Below are positions 22,037 through 30,953 of a stretch of 64,000 nt of DNA, one piece after another. The notes beneath the pieces are model-generated. The model saw nothing but the letters and a program-made list of their open reading frames with translations, ran no database searches and was not told the origin of the DNA. Position 1 is the first letter of the stretch. Each line of letters opens with the position of its first letter. The position numbers and the translations under genes are program-made. The DNA comes from Flectonema sp. DT1601 (Eukaryota; Euglenozoa; Diplonemea; Diplonemida; Diplonemidae). The stretch spans positions 558,001 through 622,000 of the forward strand of contig OZ025790.1 in NCBI GenBank assembly GCA_964019425.1, written 5' to 3'.

Positions 22037-22687
22037 ATGGAGGGCTACCCAGCCGAGGTTGTTATCGAACAGATGGGTGTGTTGGTTGGATATTTAGAAG
22101 CAGCGATGGAAGATGAAGGAAGAAATTCTCAACTTGGAAATAGTGACATCATCAATCACATTAGAATGATATTAAAGGAACGGGCGAAATGCGAAACCGA
22201 AACGACAATCGGAGAAGTTGTTGCTGACGTGTCATTTCCATCAGCTTATGACGTCCGTCCGATACCATCTCCTGTTCAACAAGTTCTTAGTAATGAATTA
22301 GTTGGTGATCAAAATCACTTTATTCTAGACAGTGATTCATCTGTTGCAGTTGATAACCAACAACAAACTGAAAGACCTGCACTCGCATGTAGTTCAGGTC
22401 ATCTTCTTCATATCGTTAGAGTTGGTAAGTCTTCAGGTTGTACTGGATTCGCATCTCACAAATGTGATGTTTGTGGAACTGCTGGTCTAACTCATTCGAT
22501 TTATCGCTGTGAGTTGTGTGATTTCGATCGTTGTATTCGATGCGAACCAACACAATCAGTTTCAGCATCTTTAGAATTAGACAGCGCTGCGAGTAGTTTT
22601 GACGTTTCTTTTATAAACAACAACACGACAACAGCAACAGCAACAGCAACAAGTATTATCAACCACCCTGCTTATGATGACTTGTAG
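22037..22687 (+). CDS. Small cysteine/histidine zinc-binding protein
   Basis: A 216-aa product. The N-terminal part (1-60) is probably helical. The centre is acidic and low in structure, and residues about 115-170 carry a zinc-binding module: CSSGHLL, then SHKCDVCG, then YRCELCDFDRCIRC. The spacing is like ZZ or DC1-type (C1-like) fingers, with two CxxC pairs and an extra Cys/His pair. The C-terminal tail is Asn/Thr-rich and ends in NHPAYDDL. Such modules bind proteins or lipids; no specific role can be assigned. An acceptor-like AATAACAG lies 12 nt before the ATG. A pogo-type transposon begins about 230 bp downstream. Confidence 0.7.
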   Translation: MEGYPAEVVIEQMGVLVGYLEAAMEDEGRNSQLGNSDIINHIRMILKERAKCETETTIGEVVADVSFPSAYDVRPIPSPVQQVLSNELVGDQNHFILDSDSSVAVDNQQQTERPALACSSGHLLHIVRVGKSSGCTGFASHKCDVCGTAGLTHSIYRCELCDFDRCIRCEPTQSVSASLELDSAASSFDVSFINNNTTTATATATSIINHPAYDDL

Positions 22688-22913
22688 TTTTGTTTTTCAA
22701 TATTCTGTTTTTGTTTCGTTTTGTTGTATTTTTCTTAACTGCTAGCACTAGAGTTCACTGCTACTGACTTGTAACGTGTAAATCCTTTTGTTCTGAATTG
22801 TTATTTATTGATCACTTTCTCTATTAGATTGTACAAGAAATCCAACAAAATATGTTTTCAAAATTCGGTGAGATGACCTTTTTTTTAAAGTAGAATGGTT
22901 TTTTTTCTTAATA

Positions 22914-22945
22914 CCGTAATTATAAATATCATGGTGTATAAAAAG
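22914..22945 (+). repeat. Left terminal inverted repeat of the pogo-type element
   Basis: Begins CCGTAATTATAAATATCA directly after TA. It matches the right terminus (24644-24675, inverted) with about two differences in 31 bases. Confidence 0.88.
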
Positions 22946-23172
22946 TCTCCAAATCAGCAAAAAATGGCCAAATCCACCATCTTTATTATATCCAAAGTTT
23001 TTTTAGTACAATCATTCACAGAAAACACTTAGCAAAATTCGGATTCCAGAAAAAAAAAAAACTTTTTTTTTTGACCTTTTTCTTTTGACTTTGGTACTAA
23101 ATTATCGACATTTTGAACTGGTTAAAGTTCTACAGGCTAGTCTTGTGTACCAACCTGGTGGGGGATTGATAA

Positions 23173-24538
23173 CTAATGTTGAAGTTGCTTCCAGATACAT
23201 ATCAGGACAACATATCCACAAATAACGTTGTTGGTAGCTGGTTGCACACCAGTCTTAATGAATGATGTCAAAATTCCTAAAAGCAGCAAGTAGTAGTCTA
23301 GACGAGGCCAACTACAACTAAGGAGTTCTTCTCCAATCGTTGTAATACACCGAGGTATGAGGTGCGGTATTAAGAAACATGAACTCATGTTCACAACTAC
23401 AGACTTCAGGAGCTCGGGTGGATTTGCAGGATTGACAATACCTGCTTTTATAAAACCAGCCATGATAGTATTTTTCGTAATACTATCAAGGGCTGTCACT
23501 ATCCACCCAATTTGCGACTTCGTTTTTGTGAGCTCCTTCATCCATTTTGACATGGGTTCGGATTCAGGAGCTCCCTTTGGACCCTTCCCTTTCGCAGCGA
23601 GCTTTAAAGTTTCTATCAGCTTTTTGCTTTGATTTTTTCAACTTTTCCTCCCGCTTGCGCATCTGCTCTGTCATCCACTCACCAAGAAAGCTTGATGCTT
23701 CTTTGAAGTTGGCCATGACAGTTAGATCCAGCGGCCGGAGATGAGAAGTCCATCCGCCTTGCACCACCATAACCGTGATATTGGCTTCTTCAAATCGACG
23801 AAGGACTTCTTCAGTTATCTGCCCCCTAAACTGGGCATATACTGCGAGGCCAGGGTGATCCGATTGGAGTGTTTTTTAGTTAGTTTAGATCCGATTGGAG
23901 CGTTTCTTAATAAAGTATGGGATTATTGCCCAGAAACCTTGACCGAGCTGATAGGAGTTCTGCTTCAGGCGCTACTTTCGCAGTGGTTCCAAGACGGTAA
24001 CCAACCCTTCCGTTCCAGGAACTTGTAGGTCCATGTTGCTTGTAGGGAACCGGAATCCACGCGTTCCGGCGTATCACTTGTGCTTGAAACCAGAGAAGAG
24101 AAGCAAACACAGAGCCACCATAGGCACGGATATTCTCAATTAAATCGAGCACCCGCTTCCTCATCAGTGGTTAAGATGGTTGGTCTCCCAGATTTCACCT
24201 GCCCTTCTAGTGGTTCTCCCTTTGTCTTCCTCTTTTGTTCTTCAACCAAGAGCTTCATTGCCCTGCCTGCACTGTTGATCTCTTCTTATGGTCCGTGTTG
24301 AAGTATGCAATCGCCCTTGACACATTGGTGGCAGAGTTCACCATCTCACCAACGTTAAGCAACTCCCCCCTTGACCACTTCTCATAGCAGCGAGACGTTG
24401 GTGCTCTTTTACCCGCTCCTCTTTCTTTATCAAACCCAGCTCCACCTTGCTTACCGACGTCTTCAGGGGTTCAAAAGGATCCCGTTTTTTCAAAAAATTC
24501 CGCATAGTGTGAAAAATTTCATCCCCAAAAACTACCAT
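23173..24538 (-). pseudogene. Broken pogo-like transposase
   Basis: Open pieces on the minus strand at about 24538-24338, 24164-23907, 23770-23564 and 23553-23173 read in family order: N-terminal region, HTH (FASLLWFQAQVIRR), then the DDE C-terminal half. They lie in different frames, so at least two frameshifts separate them. The matches to pogo/Tigger motifs are by eye. The gene is internal to the TIR-bounded element and cannot make a full transposase as it stands. Confidence 0.75.
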
Positions 24539-24643
24539 TTTACAGTCAAAATGTGTACTTTCATACTTTTTTATAAAAATCCACCAAGTTTTTTTTCCGA
24601 GAATCCACCATCTTTTTTATATCCAAAGTTGTTATACTCCAAA

Positions 24644-24675
24644 TTTTTTATACACCGTGATATTTATAATTACAG
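24644..24675 (-). repeat. Right terminal inverted repeat of the pogo-type element
   Basis: Reads inward as CTGTAATTATAAATATCA followed by CGGTGTATAAAAA, and is followed outside by TA. It is the mirror of the left end. Confidence 0.88.
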
Positions 24676-24716
24676 TAATTTATTTATAACCACAGACATA
24701 GAGCAGTTGGGGTTAA

Positions 24717-25166
24717 ATGTCGTACCTGCCCCTACTTGAGGCAGCTGTGACTGGGGCGTTGGCTGCTGATGCCGACTCACAAGAACATCACCAACTTGTG
24801 AGAGATGAGAAGAGATGGGCTCACAGGGTGAAAATTATCAACCAAGAGATGGTTGAGGATGCTTTGCGTAGAGAGAATTTAACGAAAGCTTACGGAACGT
24901 TGCAGAGAGCTGAAGCTAATCATACTCGTGTGATGAATGATATTGCGAGAGGAACAGCTGTTCTTCCACAGACTCAGTCGGGTAAGGTACTCGTCACGGT
25001 TGATAACAAACATGCCAGCATTAGGAGAATACCATATCGAGTTATAAATACTCCTCCTCGTCATCATCATCATCACCATAACGTGACCACAAGTACGACA
25101 GGACATTCTTATGCAACACATCATCTCGTTAGTAAACATCATCAGCATCACCATCATGTTCTATGA
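24717..25166 (+). CDS. Hypothetical protein with His-rich tail
   Basis: A 149-aa frame with a proper ATG. The first ~80 residues look helical and charged (MVEDALRRENLTKAYGTL, RAEANHTRVMNDIARGT), followed by a basic patch (IRRIPYR) and a tail rich in histidine (two runs of about six and five). No family is recognised. The frame uses no homopolymer-driven codons, which supports it being real. It follows a pogo-type element by 41 bp, so its leader lies within that gap or the transposon contributes to it. A CACAG acceptor-like site is at 24691-24695. Confidence 0.55.
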   Translation: MSYLPLLEAAVTGALAADADSQEHHQLVRDEKRWAHRVKIINQEMVEDALRRENLTKAYGTLQRAEANHTRVMNDIARGTAVLPQTQSGKVLVTVDNKHASIRRIPYRVINTPPRHHHHHHNVTTSTTGHSYATHHLVSKHHQHHHHVL

Positions 25167-25706
25167 GTAGCAGTGACTGTCTGTGTGGTTCTTTTAAACA
25201 TATACATCGGCCGACAGTTGCGAAGACGCATCAAGCCACTCTATCGAATGGGCAGAAATAATATTTCATTTATTGGATATGAAAGTTAGGGTTTCCATCA
25301 CCCTTTTACAATACTATTTAAGTAGTATATCTCAGTTCATGTTTTGGTAAGTTACCTACTCTCCAGTCTGAAAAATTACACTTTTGGATGAAGTCAGTCA
25401 CCATTCGTTGCTGAATTACAACAGCAGCTATGTTTTTATTTTTATTACAAAAAAAGGTTCGGATTGAGCTTAACAAAGAAAAAAAAAATACACCTGTTCC
25501 GTCCTTCGCTACGTTCGATGCGCCTGTTGTTGGAATTGTTTCTGAATAGATATTATTTTTATGTTTATTCTTCTTCTTTTCCTTGACACATTACTATGAG
25601 AAGATAAATGCGATTATTAACATACAGGTACAGCTATCACTGTGTTGGATAAATATTTATAACATGCAATCATTTCACAGATTACAACAACAAAACACTA
25701 ACAAAG
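25167..25706. other. Intergenic DNA
   Basis: AT-rich spacer between the His-rich gene and the IQ/ankyrin gene. No RNA gene or repeat is seen. The final bases are rich in ACAACAAAAC and form the leader of the next gene. Confidence 0.5.
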
Positions 25707-27364
25707 ATGCCGCCCAAGACACGAACAAAATCGCCTGGTGGGAAGAAAGCAACGACTGGAGTAAAGCCCAGCGTGAAGCCTTCAATGGGAAAGAAAACTG
25801 CTGCAAAGCCATCGAAAAAAAGTATTGAAACACCAAAAGAGTTAACAGAAGAGACAGCTGTTGTGATATTTCAAAGGTTTGGAAGAGGATTCCTCTCAAG
25901 AATGAACACAAAGGGAAGTTATATTAAGAAGGGTGAGGAAGTGTTAAACAAACTCGAAGAGGAATGGGAAATGAAAGAATTGGAATACGACAGCAAGAGA
26001 CGTGAAGAAGAAAAAAAGATAAAAAGTGAAAGGAAATCAAAAGACCAACTGCAAGCAGAGCTTCAAGAACAGTTATTCACAGCAGCGTTTGACGGAGAAA
26101 TTGAAGACCTGCTGAAGTCTATTTCTAACAAGGCTGATGTTCATAAACAAGACGCTCACGACAACTACGCAGTCGGTGAAGCCGCCGTCAATGGTCAGGC
26201 AGAGATCATTAAGATTCTTGTTCAAGATCACGACGCTGATCCAAACTGCAAAGGAGCCTACGGCCGGACACCAATCTGGAGGGCAGCTTACAATTCTCAC
26301 AAGGACGCTATTTCAACTCTTCTCAAATTGGGAGCAGACCCTCGCGTTGAAGCCCAATCTGAATCAGCGTATGACCTCGTCTCTGGAGAAGCAAAACAAA
26401 TTCTATCTGACTGGGACGTATCAATAACCGATAGCCTACTCGCTAATCTAAGTAACATAAAACAACAGCGAGAAGAAGAGCGACTTGCCAAGGCTAAGGA
26501 AATCGCCGTGACGCTTGAGAGTGACGCGGAGGATGCGAAATCAAAGTTTGTAATATTTCAATATTTTTACTTTAATACTTTCTGTTGATCAATCAATACC
26601 ACCACAACAGGTATGATAGTATTCAGCGACAACTCTGTCACTCTAAACAAGAACTTGAAAGAAGGATTTACGAGTATGACTGTGTGTGTCATGATCCCGA
26701 CAAGGGTGACGAACTTCGTAATATCGGACTGGATTTAGTTCACAGAGCAGAGGCTGAAGTTGAACGATTAAAACAAGAAAGCAACAATCGGGAACACCAA
26801 TACCTAAATAGTAAATCCAGATTGATTCAACATTCCCAACAGGAGTTGAGTTTAGAAGAACCAGGTCACCCAACGAAATTAAAACACATCGTCGAAACAG
26901 TTTTATGTGATGCTGGTGGATTATATAAAGAATCCCCAAAGTGGCCATTAATAATTGACTACAGTGGTAGGTCTTCTGTCTTCTTACAATATCGAGACAC
27001 TAACTACATCAATACAATGCATCCTCATGTAATGGAATCAAACTATCTTCGTAGAGCTTTAATTGGTTCTCTTCGTTATGGAAAGGCTCTTGTGTTAGAC
27101 TTGAATAATGTTCCGATGCTTGACAATACCGTTCAGGCTTTTGAGAGGGTTGAGAAGGGACTTTGGGAGAAGATCATAACGAAGGAGATATTCAAGTCGT
27201 ACAGGTCGTTGATATCTCCTGACGATGGGAGGGAGTACGAAGAGAGAAACTGGTCTCCTTCTCTAATGGAAGACTTCGTAACAGTCATGTTGACCTCTTC
27301 TCGTGTCATAGAGCAACCGTTACTCGATACCTTCTTCGCTTTTCGTGTGGAAACTGACTTCTAA
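25707..27364 (+). CDS. IQ motif and ankyrin-repeat protein, IQANK1-like (two exons)
   Basis: A 530-aa product. The Lys/Ser-rich head is followed by an IQ-like motif at about 51-65 (AVVIFQRFGRGFLSR), a predicted calmodulin-binding site. Next are a charged coiled coil (about 75-120), ankyrin repeats (about 118-230, including YGRTPIWRAAYNSHKDAI) and a second coiled coil. The C-terminal domain begins near 370 with KWPLIIDYSGRSSVFLQY and is typical of IQANK1-type proteins. The intron at 26546-26610 (65 nt, GTTTGT...CCACAACAG, phase 2) rebuilds a lysine codon, and the total then divides evenly into codons. In other eukaryotes this architecture is little studied, and a ciliary or calcium-signalling role is inference. 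Confidence 0.82.
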
Positions 27365-27567
27365 CAGCGCGACCTCATAAACTGTTAATCATTCTCCTCA
27401 TTTCCACTTTTTCGTTTATTTCAGTTACACGTTGTAACGTATTGCCTGTTATCACTTTACTTCGTGCAGTGTTTCTACACTCGTACTAAAGTCATCCTTT
27501 CTTTATTGTACACTTTACTTACGTTCCGAATGAATCGCTTGTTTCGTTTCTGTGATAAGGGAGGTCA

Positions 27568-27619
<52 letters not shown>

Positions 27620-27793
27620 GATTTACAGCTCATGACACAACACACCTGCGAACGTTAGAAATGAATAAATTATTAACCTCCGGGGAGGAAGTGTTCTTTT
27701 TATTAACATATGAACTAACTCCCTGCGTAGTCCTCAATAATTCAATTTATTACTTATTGTTAACTCACCTCTCAGGCTAATAGATCGCCAACC
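27365..27793. other. Intergenic DNA with (TTA)n microsatellite
   Basis: A run of about 17 TTA units lies at 27570-27620. Nothing else is recognisable. Confidence 0.7.
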
Positions 27794-27964
27794 ATGTCTC
27801 ATTCAGAAGGATTGCCGTTAGAGTCACTGGGTAAGCTGCTCTCAGTAATTGCAATTATAACTATTATATTTATGTTACTCTGGAAGAAGTTCTGGACTCC
27901 ATACCATCAGTGGAAAGATAATTTAGATACCGGAGCTCCATTACCGAAGAGGTTTTTTAGATAG
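27794..27964 (+). CDS. 56-aa single-pass membrane microprotein
   Basis: ATG at 27794 and TAG at 27962-27964. The sequence begins MSHSEGLPLESLGKLL, then a hydrophobic helix (LLSVIAIITIIFMLLW, about residues 15-31), then a basic/aromatic tail with KKFWTPYHQW and ending LPKRFFR. It lies in its own space between two genes of the same strand, has no low-complexity bias and uses ordinary codons, all of which favour a real microprotein. The positive-inside rule would place the C-terminus in the cytosol. It may be a small subunit of an organelle or ER membrane complex; I do not recognise the family. Confidence 0.5.
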   Translation: MSHSEGLPLESLGKLLSVIAIITIIFMLLWKKFWTPYHQWKDNLDTGAPLPKRFFR

Positions 27965-28350
27965 TTTTTTTTTTTCTGACCAAAAAAAAGAAAAGTGGAG
28001 AACAGAATTCTACTGACGAGAGACGTTGTAACTAATATTAAACCTTACAACTAACTACCTGACATTCATACGGCCAGTTGGCGTATTTCGCCCATGATTT
28101 GTTTAATTTCTCTCACTTTTATTAACTTCATCGGAGTGGGGGGAGTGTGTGTACAAAATTGTTTGAAGTCCATAAATGGAATCGATTGCTTGCAGAGCAT
28201 AAGGTTTAGTTCTTTATCCGTTATGTAGCTTAGTCATTCCCCCTTCGTCCTCTACTAACAGATTTATTACAATAGAGTTAGGCAAGGAAACTATTACACG
28301 AATCATACAGAGTACTCATAACAAACAGCTAACAGTCAAACAATAACAAC

Positions 28351-29309
28351 ATGGACGATGACATACCTGATGAGGATATAGTAATAATTCCTGTTAAGGA
28401 TGTCAGCGGGAAACAATTAGAAGTCTGCTGCAATAGAAAGGGGACTGTCGGGGAGTTAAAGACCTGCATCCATGAACAACATGAAGTGGAAGAGGTAAGA
28501 CAAAAAGTAATATTCAGAGGAAGGGTTTTGTTGGATTATTTAAAACTTGATGAGCAGGGAATTAGTGAAGACGCTGGAGTCCATTTAGTAATAAGCAGAG
28601 AGCGACCAGCACCACCAACTATCGTGAGACCACAACCACAACAGCCACTCATGAATGATGCAATGAGACAGGCTGCAGAACCATTCTTTCAAAGTATGCT
28701 TGATAACCCAGAAATGGTAAGATCTATGCTACTCGCAACTCAACCAGGAATGCAACGTGCCATAGATAACAACCCAGAGCTGGCTCATGCTCTTTCAGAT
28801 CCATCGACCCTCCGCCAAGCAATTGAAGTAATGAGAAACCCGACGCTATTCGCTGACATGTCTCGTAATGTAGACTTCCAATTGACTCAAGTTATGAACA
28901 TTCCTGAGGGTGCTCGAAGAGTAGAGAGTCTTATGAATGATCTGAATTCTATTGAACCGGAATTCCCAACAACTCAAACATCACACATCCCTGCTGCTCC
29001 TGCTACAGGACCACTTCCTAACCCATGGGCGGTATCTCAACCTCAGCAACCTCAACATCCTCAACAGCAGCAGCAACAACAACAACCTAATTCAGTCACA
29101 GAGGCGGTATGTCTTTTGTAAGTTATTTTTCCTTTTTTTTTTCTTCCTCCCGGTTCGTCATCAAGAAAACATTTAAAAAAAAAAAAAAACAGCTGTCATT
29201 TATGAATGCTGTTGGCCTCAACGACAGAGAAGAGAATTTATCAGCCCTCAGAGATAGCAACGGAGATGTGGATGCGGCGATTAGAAATATTTTTGATAAA
29301 CGACAGTAA
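28351..29309 (+). CDS. Ubiquilin / Dsk2-like ubiquitin shuttle (two exons)
   Basis: A 290-aa product that ferries ubiquitinated or membrane proteins to the proteasome. The order is the family's: a ubiquitin-like domain at about 10-80 (includes GTVGELKTCIHEQHEV and VIFRGRVLLD), an STI1-type region at about 100-200 (FFQSMLDNPEMVRSML, NNPELAHALSDPSTLRQ, MRNPTLFADMSRN), a Pro/Gln-rich linker ending in poly-Gln, and a C-terminal UBA domain (FMNAVGLNDREENLSALR). The UBA is on the second exon. The intron at 29107-29192 (86 nt, GTATGT...AAAAACAG, phase 0) follows TEA. Shorter than metazoan ubiquilins (about 580), close to yeast Dsk2 (about 370). An ACTAACAG lies upstream at about 28253-28260, probably a UTR acceptor. 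Confidence 0.9.
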
Positions 29310-29788
29310 TAAAAATACGAAGAACAGAAAGATGTAATTATCTGATTTAAACAATCAGATCAACCTGACCACTCGCGTGATGTCTTCAATAATCGGGTGA
29401 CTTGTGTTTCACCCGTTGAGGTTAACAATAATTAAACCAACCATTTAGAACCGTAAGCAATGTCGGCTCTCCACTTTGTCTCAAGGACTTCAAGCAAACA
29501 CCCAAAAGATGTTGTTGCTGTGGAGGGTATTAAATAGTTTGCTTTGGAAATAAGAAAGAAGAGAACCCCAAACTTAACATTCGTATTCAGATTGTTAATG
29601 ACTAAAGCAAACATACAAGCGGCGTCAGAAGAGGAACAAAATAATAATAATAATAATAATAATAATGACACCAACGACCCACTTTCTCTAGCTACTGAAG
29701 TGAATGGGGATACTGTGGCTGACGGCTTTGATTATTTGAGAGGAAAAAAAAACAAATGATTAATATTTACTCTCGAAATATAAAAAAT

Positions 29789-29833
<45 letters not shown>

Positions 29834-30282
29834 CTTTTTAATTATTGTTTCATAAAATTCACACCAGAGAAAACCTTTCATTTTAGTTATCTGAAACATG
29901 CGAGCAACGACTATTTGTGTCGAGGGTGTCATGCTTACTTTTTATTATTTTAAAAAAAAAAAAAAAAAATGAAACAAACAAACAAGAATAATATTCGTCT
30001 CCTATTGGTAGCTAGTTCCGCCACGTGAGTCTGTTGTTTTTGTAGTCGTAATCTCGCTATTTCTTATTTCAGGTTATGAAGTTACTGATGTGTTGACCTC
30101 GTCTATCCTCGTCCGTATTAGTTGTTTTTATTTATTAAAACTTTACTGTATTATTCTTTGACTAGATCGGAGAAAGGTTCTAGCGAAATTCCAAAAAGTA
30201 AAGTCAGCCAATGAACAGAATAACTCATCGCTTAGTTAATTATAAAATAAATAATTTTACTAAAGAAAGTCAACTCAGAAGA
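29310..30282. other. Intergenic DNA with long poly-T
   Basis: Contains a poly-T run of about 40 nt at 29790-29830 and an (AAT)n tract near 29641-29666. A GTAAGC donor at about 29454 and a TTCAG acceptor at about 29591 could bound a leader intron of the small frame at 29598. Confidence 0.45.
29598..29759 (+). CDS. Possible 53-aa Asn-rich protein
   Basis: Starts with MTKANIQAASEEEQ, followed by nine asparagines and a tail (DPLSLATEVNGDTVADGFDYLRG). The tail has ordinary codon use; the middle is a microsatellite. A possible UTR intron (GTAAGC...TTCAG) precedes the ATG by 7 nt. No family is recognised, and chance openness is quite possible. Confidence 0.25.
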   Translation: MTKANIQAASEEEQNNNNNNNNNDTNDPLSLATEVNGDTVADGFDYLRGKKNK

Positions 30283-30699
30283 ATGAGCGAGTCATCGTCA
30301 ACACCACCACCTGTGCAATACGTCGTAGTCAGGGAAGACTTAGCGAAGAAGATGGAATGGAGCGCTGGATCAGTAATCGCTCAGGCATGTCATTGCTCAG
30401 TAGCTGCTCTTTGGGAACACAAAGAAGAACCTCTCACAGCGGGATACCTTAGTAGTCAAAACATTGATAGCATGCATAAGGTAATTTTGAAATGTAAAAA
30501 TGAAAATGAGCTTCTCAAACTCGAGGCACAGCTCAAACAAGCGAATGTTCCTCATCGTCTTTGGATGGAGAAACCTGAAAACATCCCAACAGCTTTAGCA
30601 ACAGCAGCAGTAATTAAATCTGACGTATCGCAGTTCTTCAGAAAGGCTCAACTGTATCGTGAGATGTCCGTACTGAAGAAGGAGGAACCGAAATCCTGA
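30283..30699 (+). CDS. PTRHD1: PTRHD1-like (peptidyl-tRNA hydrolase II domain) protein
   Basis: A 138-aa product (human PTRHD1 is 140). It has the PTH2 fold sequence order: VQYVVVREDL at the first strand, MEWSAGSVIAQACHCSVAAL (the family helix with GxxxAQxxHA), then KVILKCKNENELLKLE, VPHRLWMEKPENIPTALA and the C-terminal helix. Typical PTH2 enzymes hydrolyse peptidyl-tRNA. PTRHD1 proteins lack part of the PTH2 consensus and their activity is uncertain. An in-frame ATG at 30211 would add 24 basic residues (possible organelle presequence), but the shorter start fits the family length. Confidence 0.9.
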   Translation: MSESSSTPPPVQYVVVREDLAKKMEWSAGSVIAQACHCSVAALWEHKEEPLTAGYLSSQNIDSMHKVILKCKNENELLKLEAQLKQANVPHRLWMEKPENIPTALATAAVIKSDVSQFFRKAQLYREMSVLKKEEPKS

Positions 30700-30953
30700 G
30701 GCAGACGAGTACGGAGTGCGAACAGTTTTTTGATGTTCTAATCGAGATATCGATTTCGAAGTGGTCATTCAAAAGTTAAGTAGAGAAAGTTAATCAAATC
30801 GCATTCACTTCTTTACTTCTTTCTTATCGAAATATTATAATCTGTGAGAGTTGGCATACCTGTTTGTGAAGATACTTTTTAATTATTATTATTCATCTTT
30901 TCAGAACCTCTCCCTGGAATCACTTCCTCCTCCTCCTCCTCACACAATAACAG

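Larger units (their letters stand above)
22914..24675 (-). mobile_element. pogo-type (Tc1/mariner superfamily) DNA transposon, TIRs intact, transposase decayed
   Basis: The termini are inverted repeats of about 30 bp. The left end reads CCGTAATTATAAATATCA then YGGTGTATAAAAA; the right end on the opposite strand begins CTGTAATTATAAATATCA. Both are bordered by TA (22912-22913 and 24676-24677), the Tc1/mariner target duplication. The element is 1762 bp. A transposase runs on the minus strand in several frames. An N-terminal helix-turn-helix/CENPB-like part lies at about 24164-23907. A DDE C-terminal part has GGWTSHLRPLDLTVMANFK at about 23755-23700 (pogo/Tigger show GG.TS.LQPLDV...FK) and WIVTALDSITKNTIMAGF downstream of it. 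Frames are interrupted several times, so it is not autonomous now. It ends 41 bp before the next gene's start codon. Confidence 0.85.
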
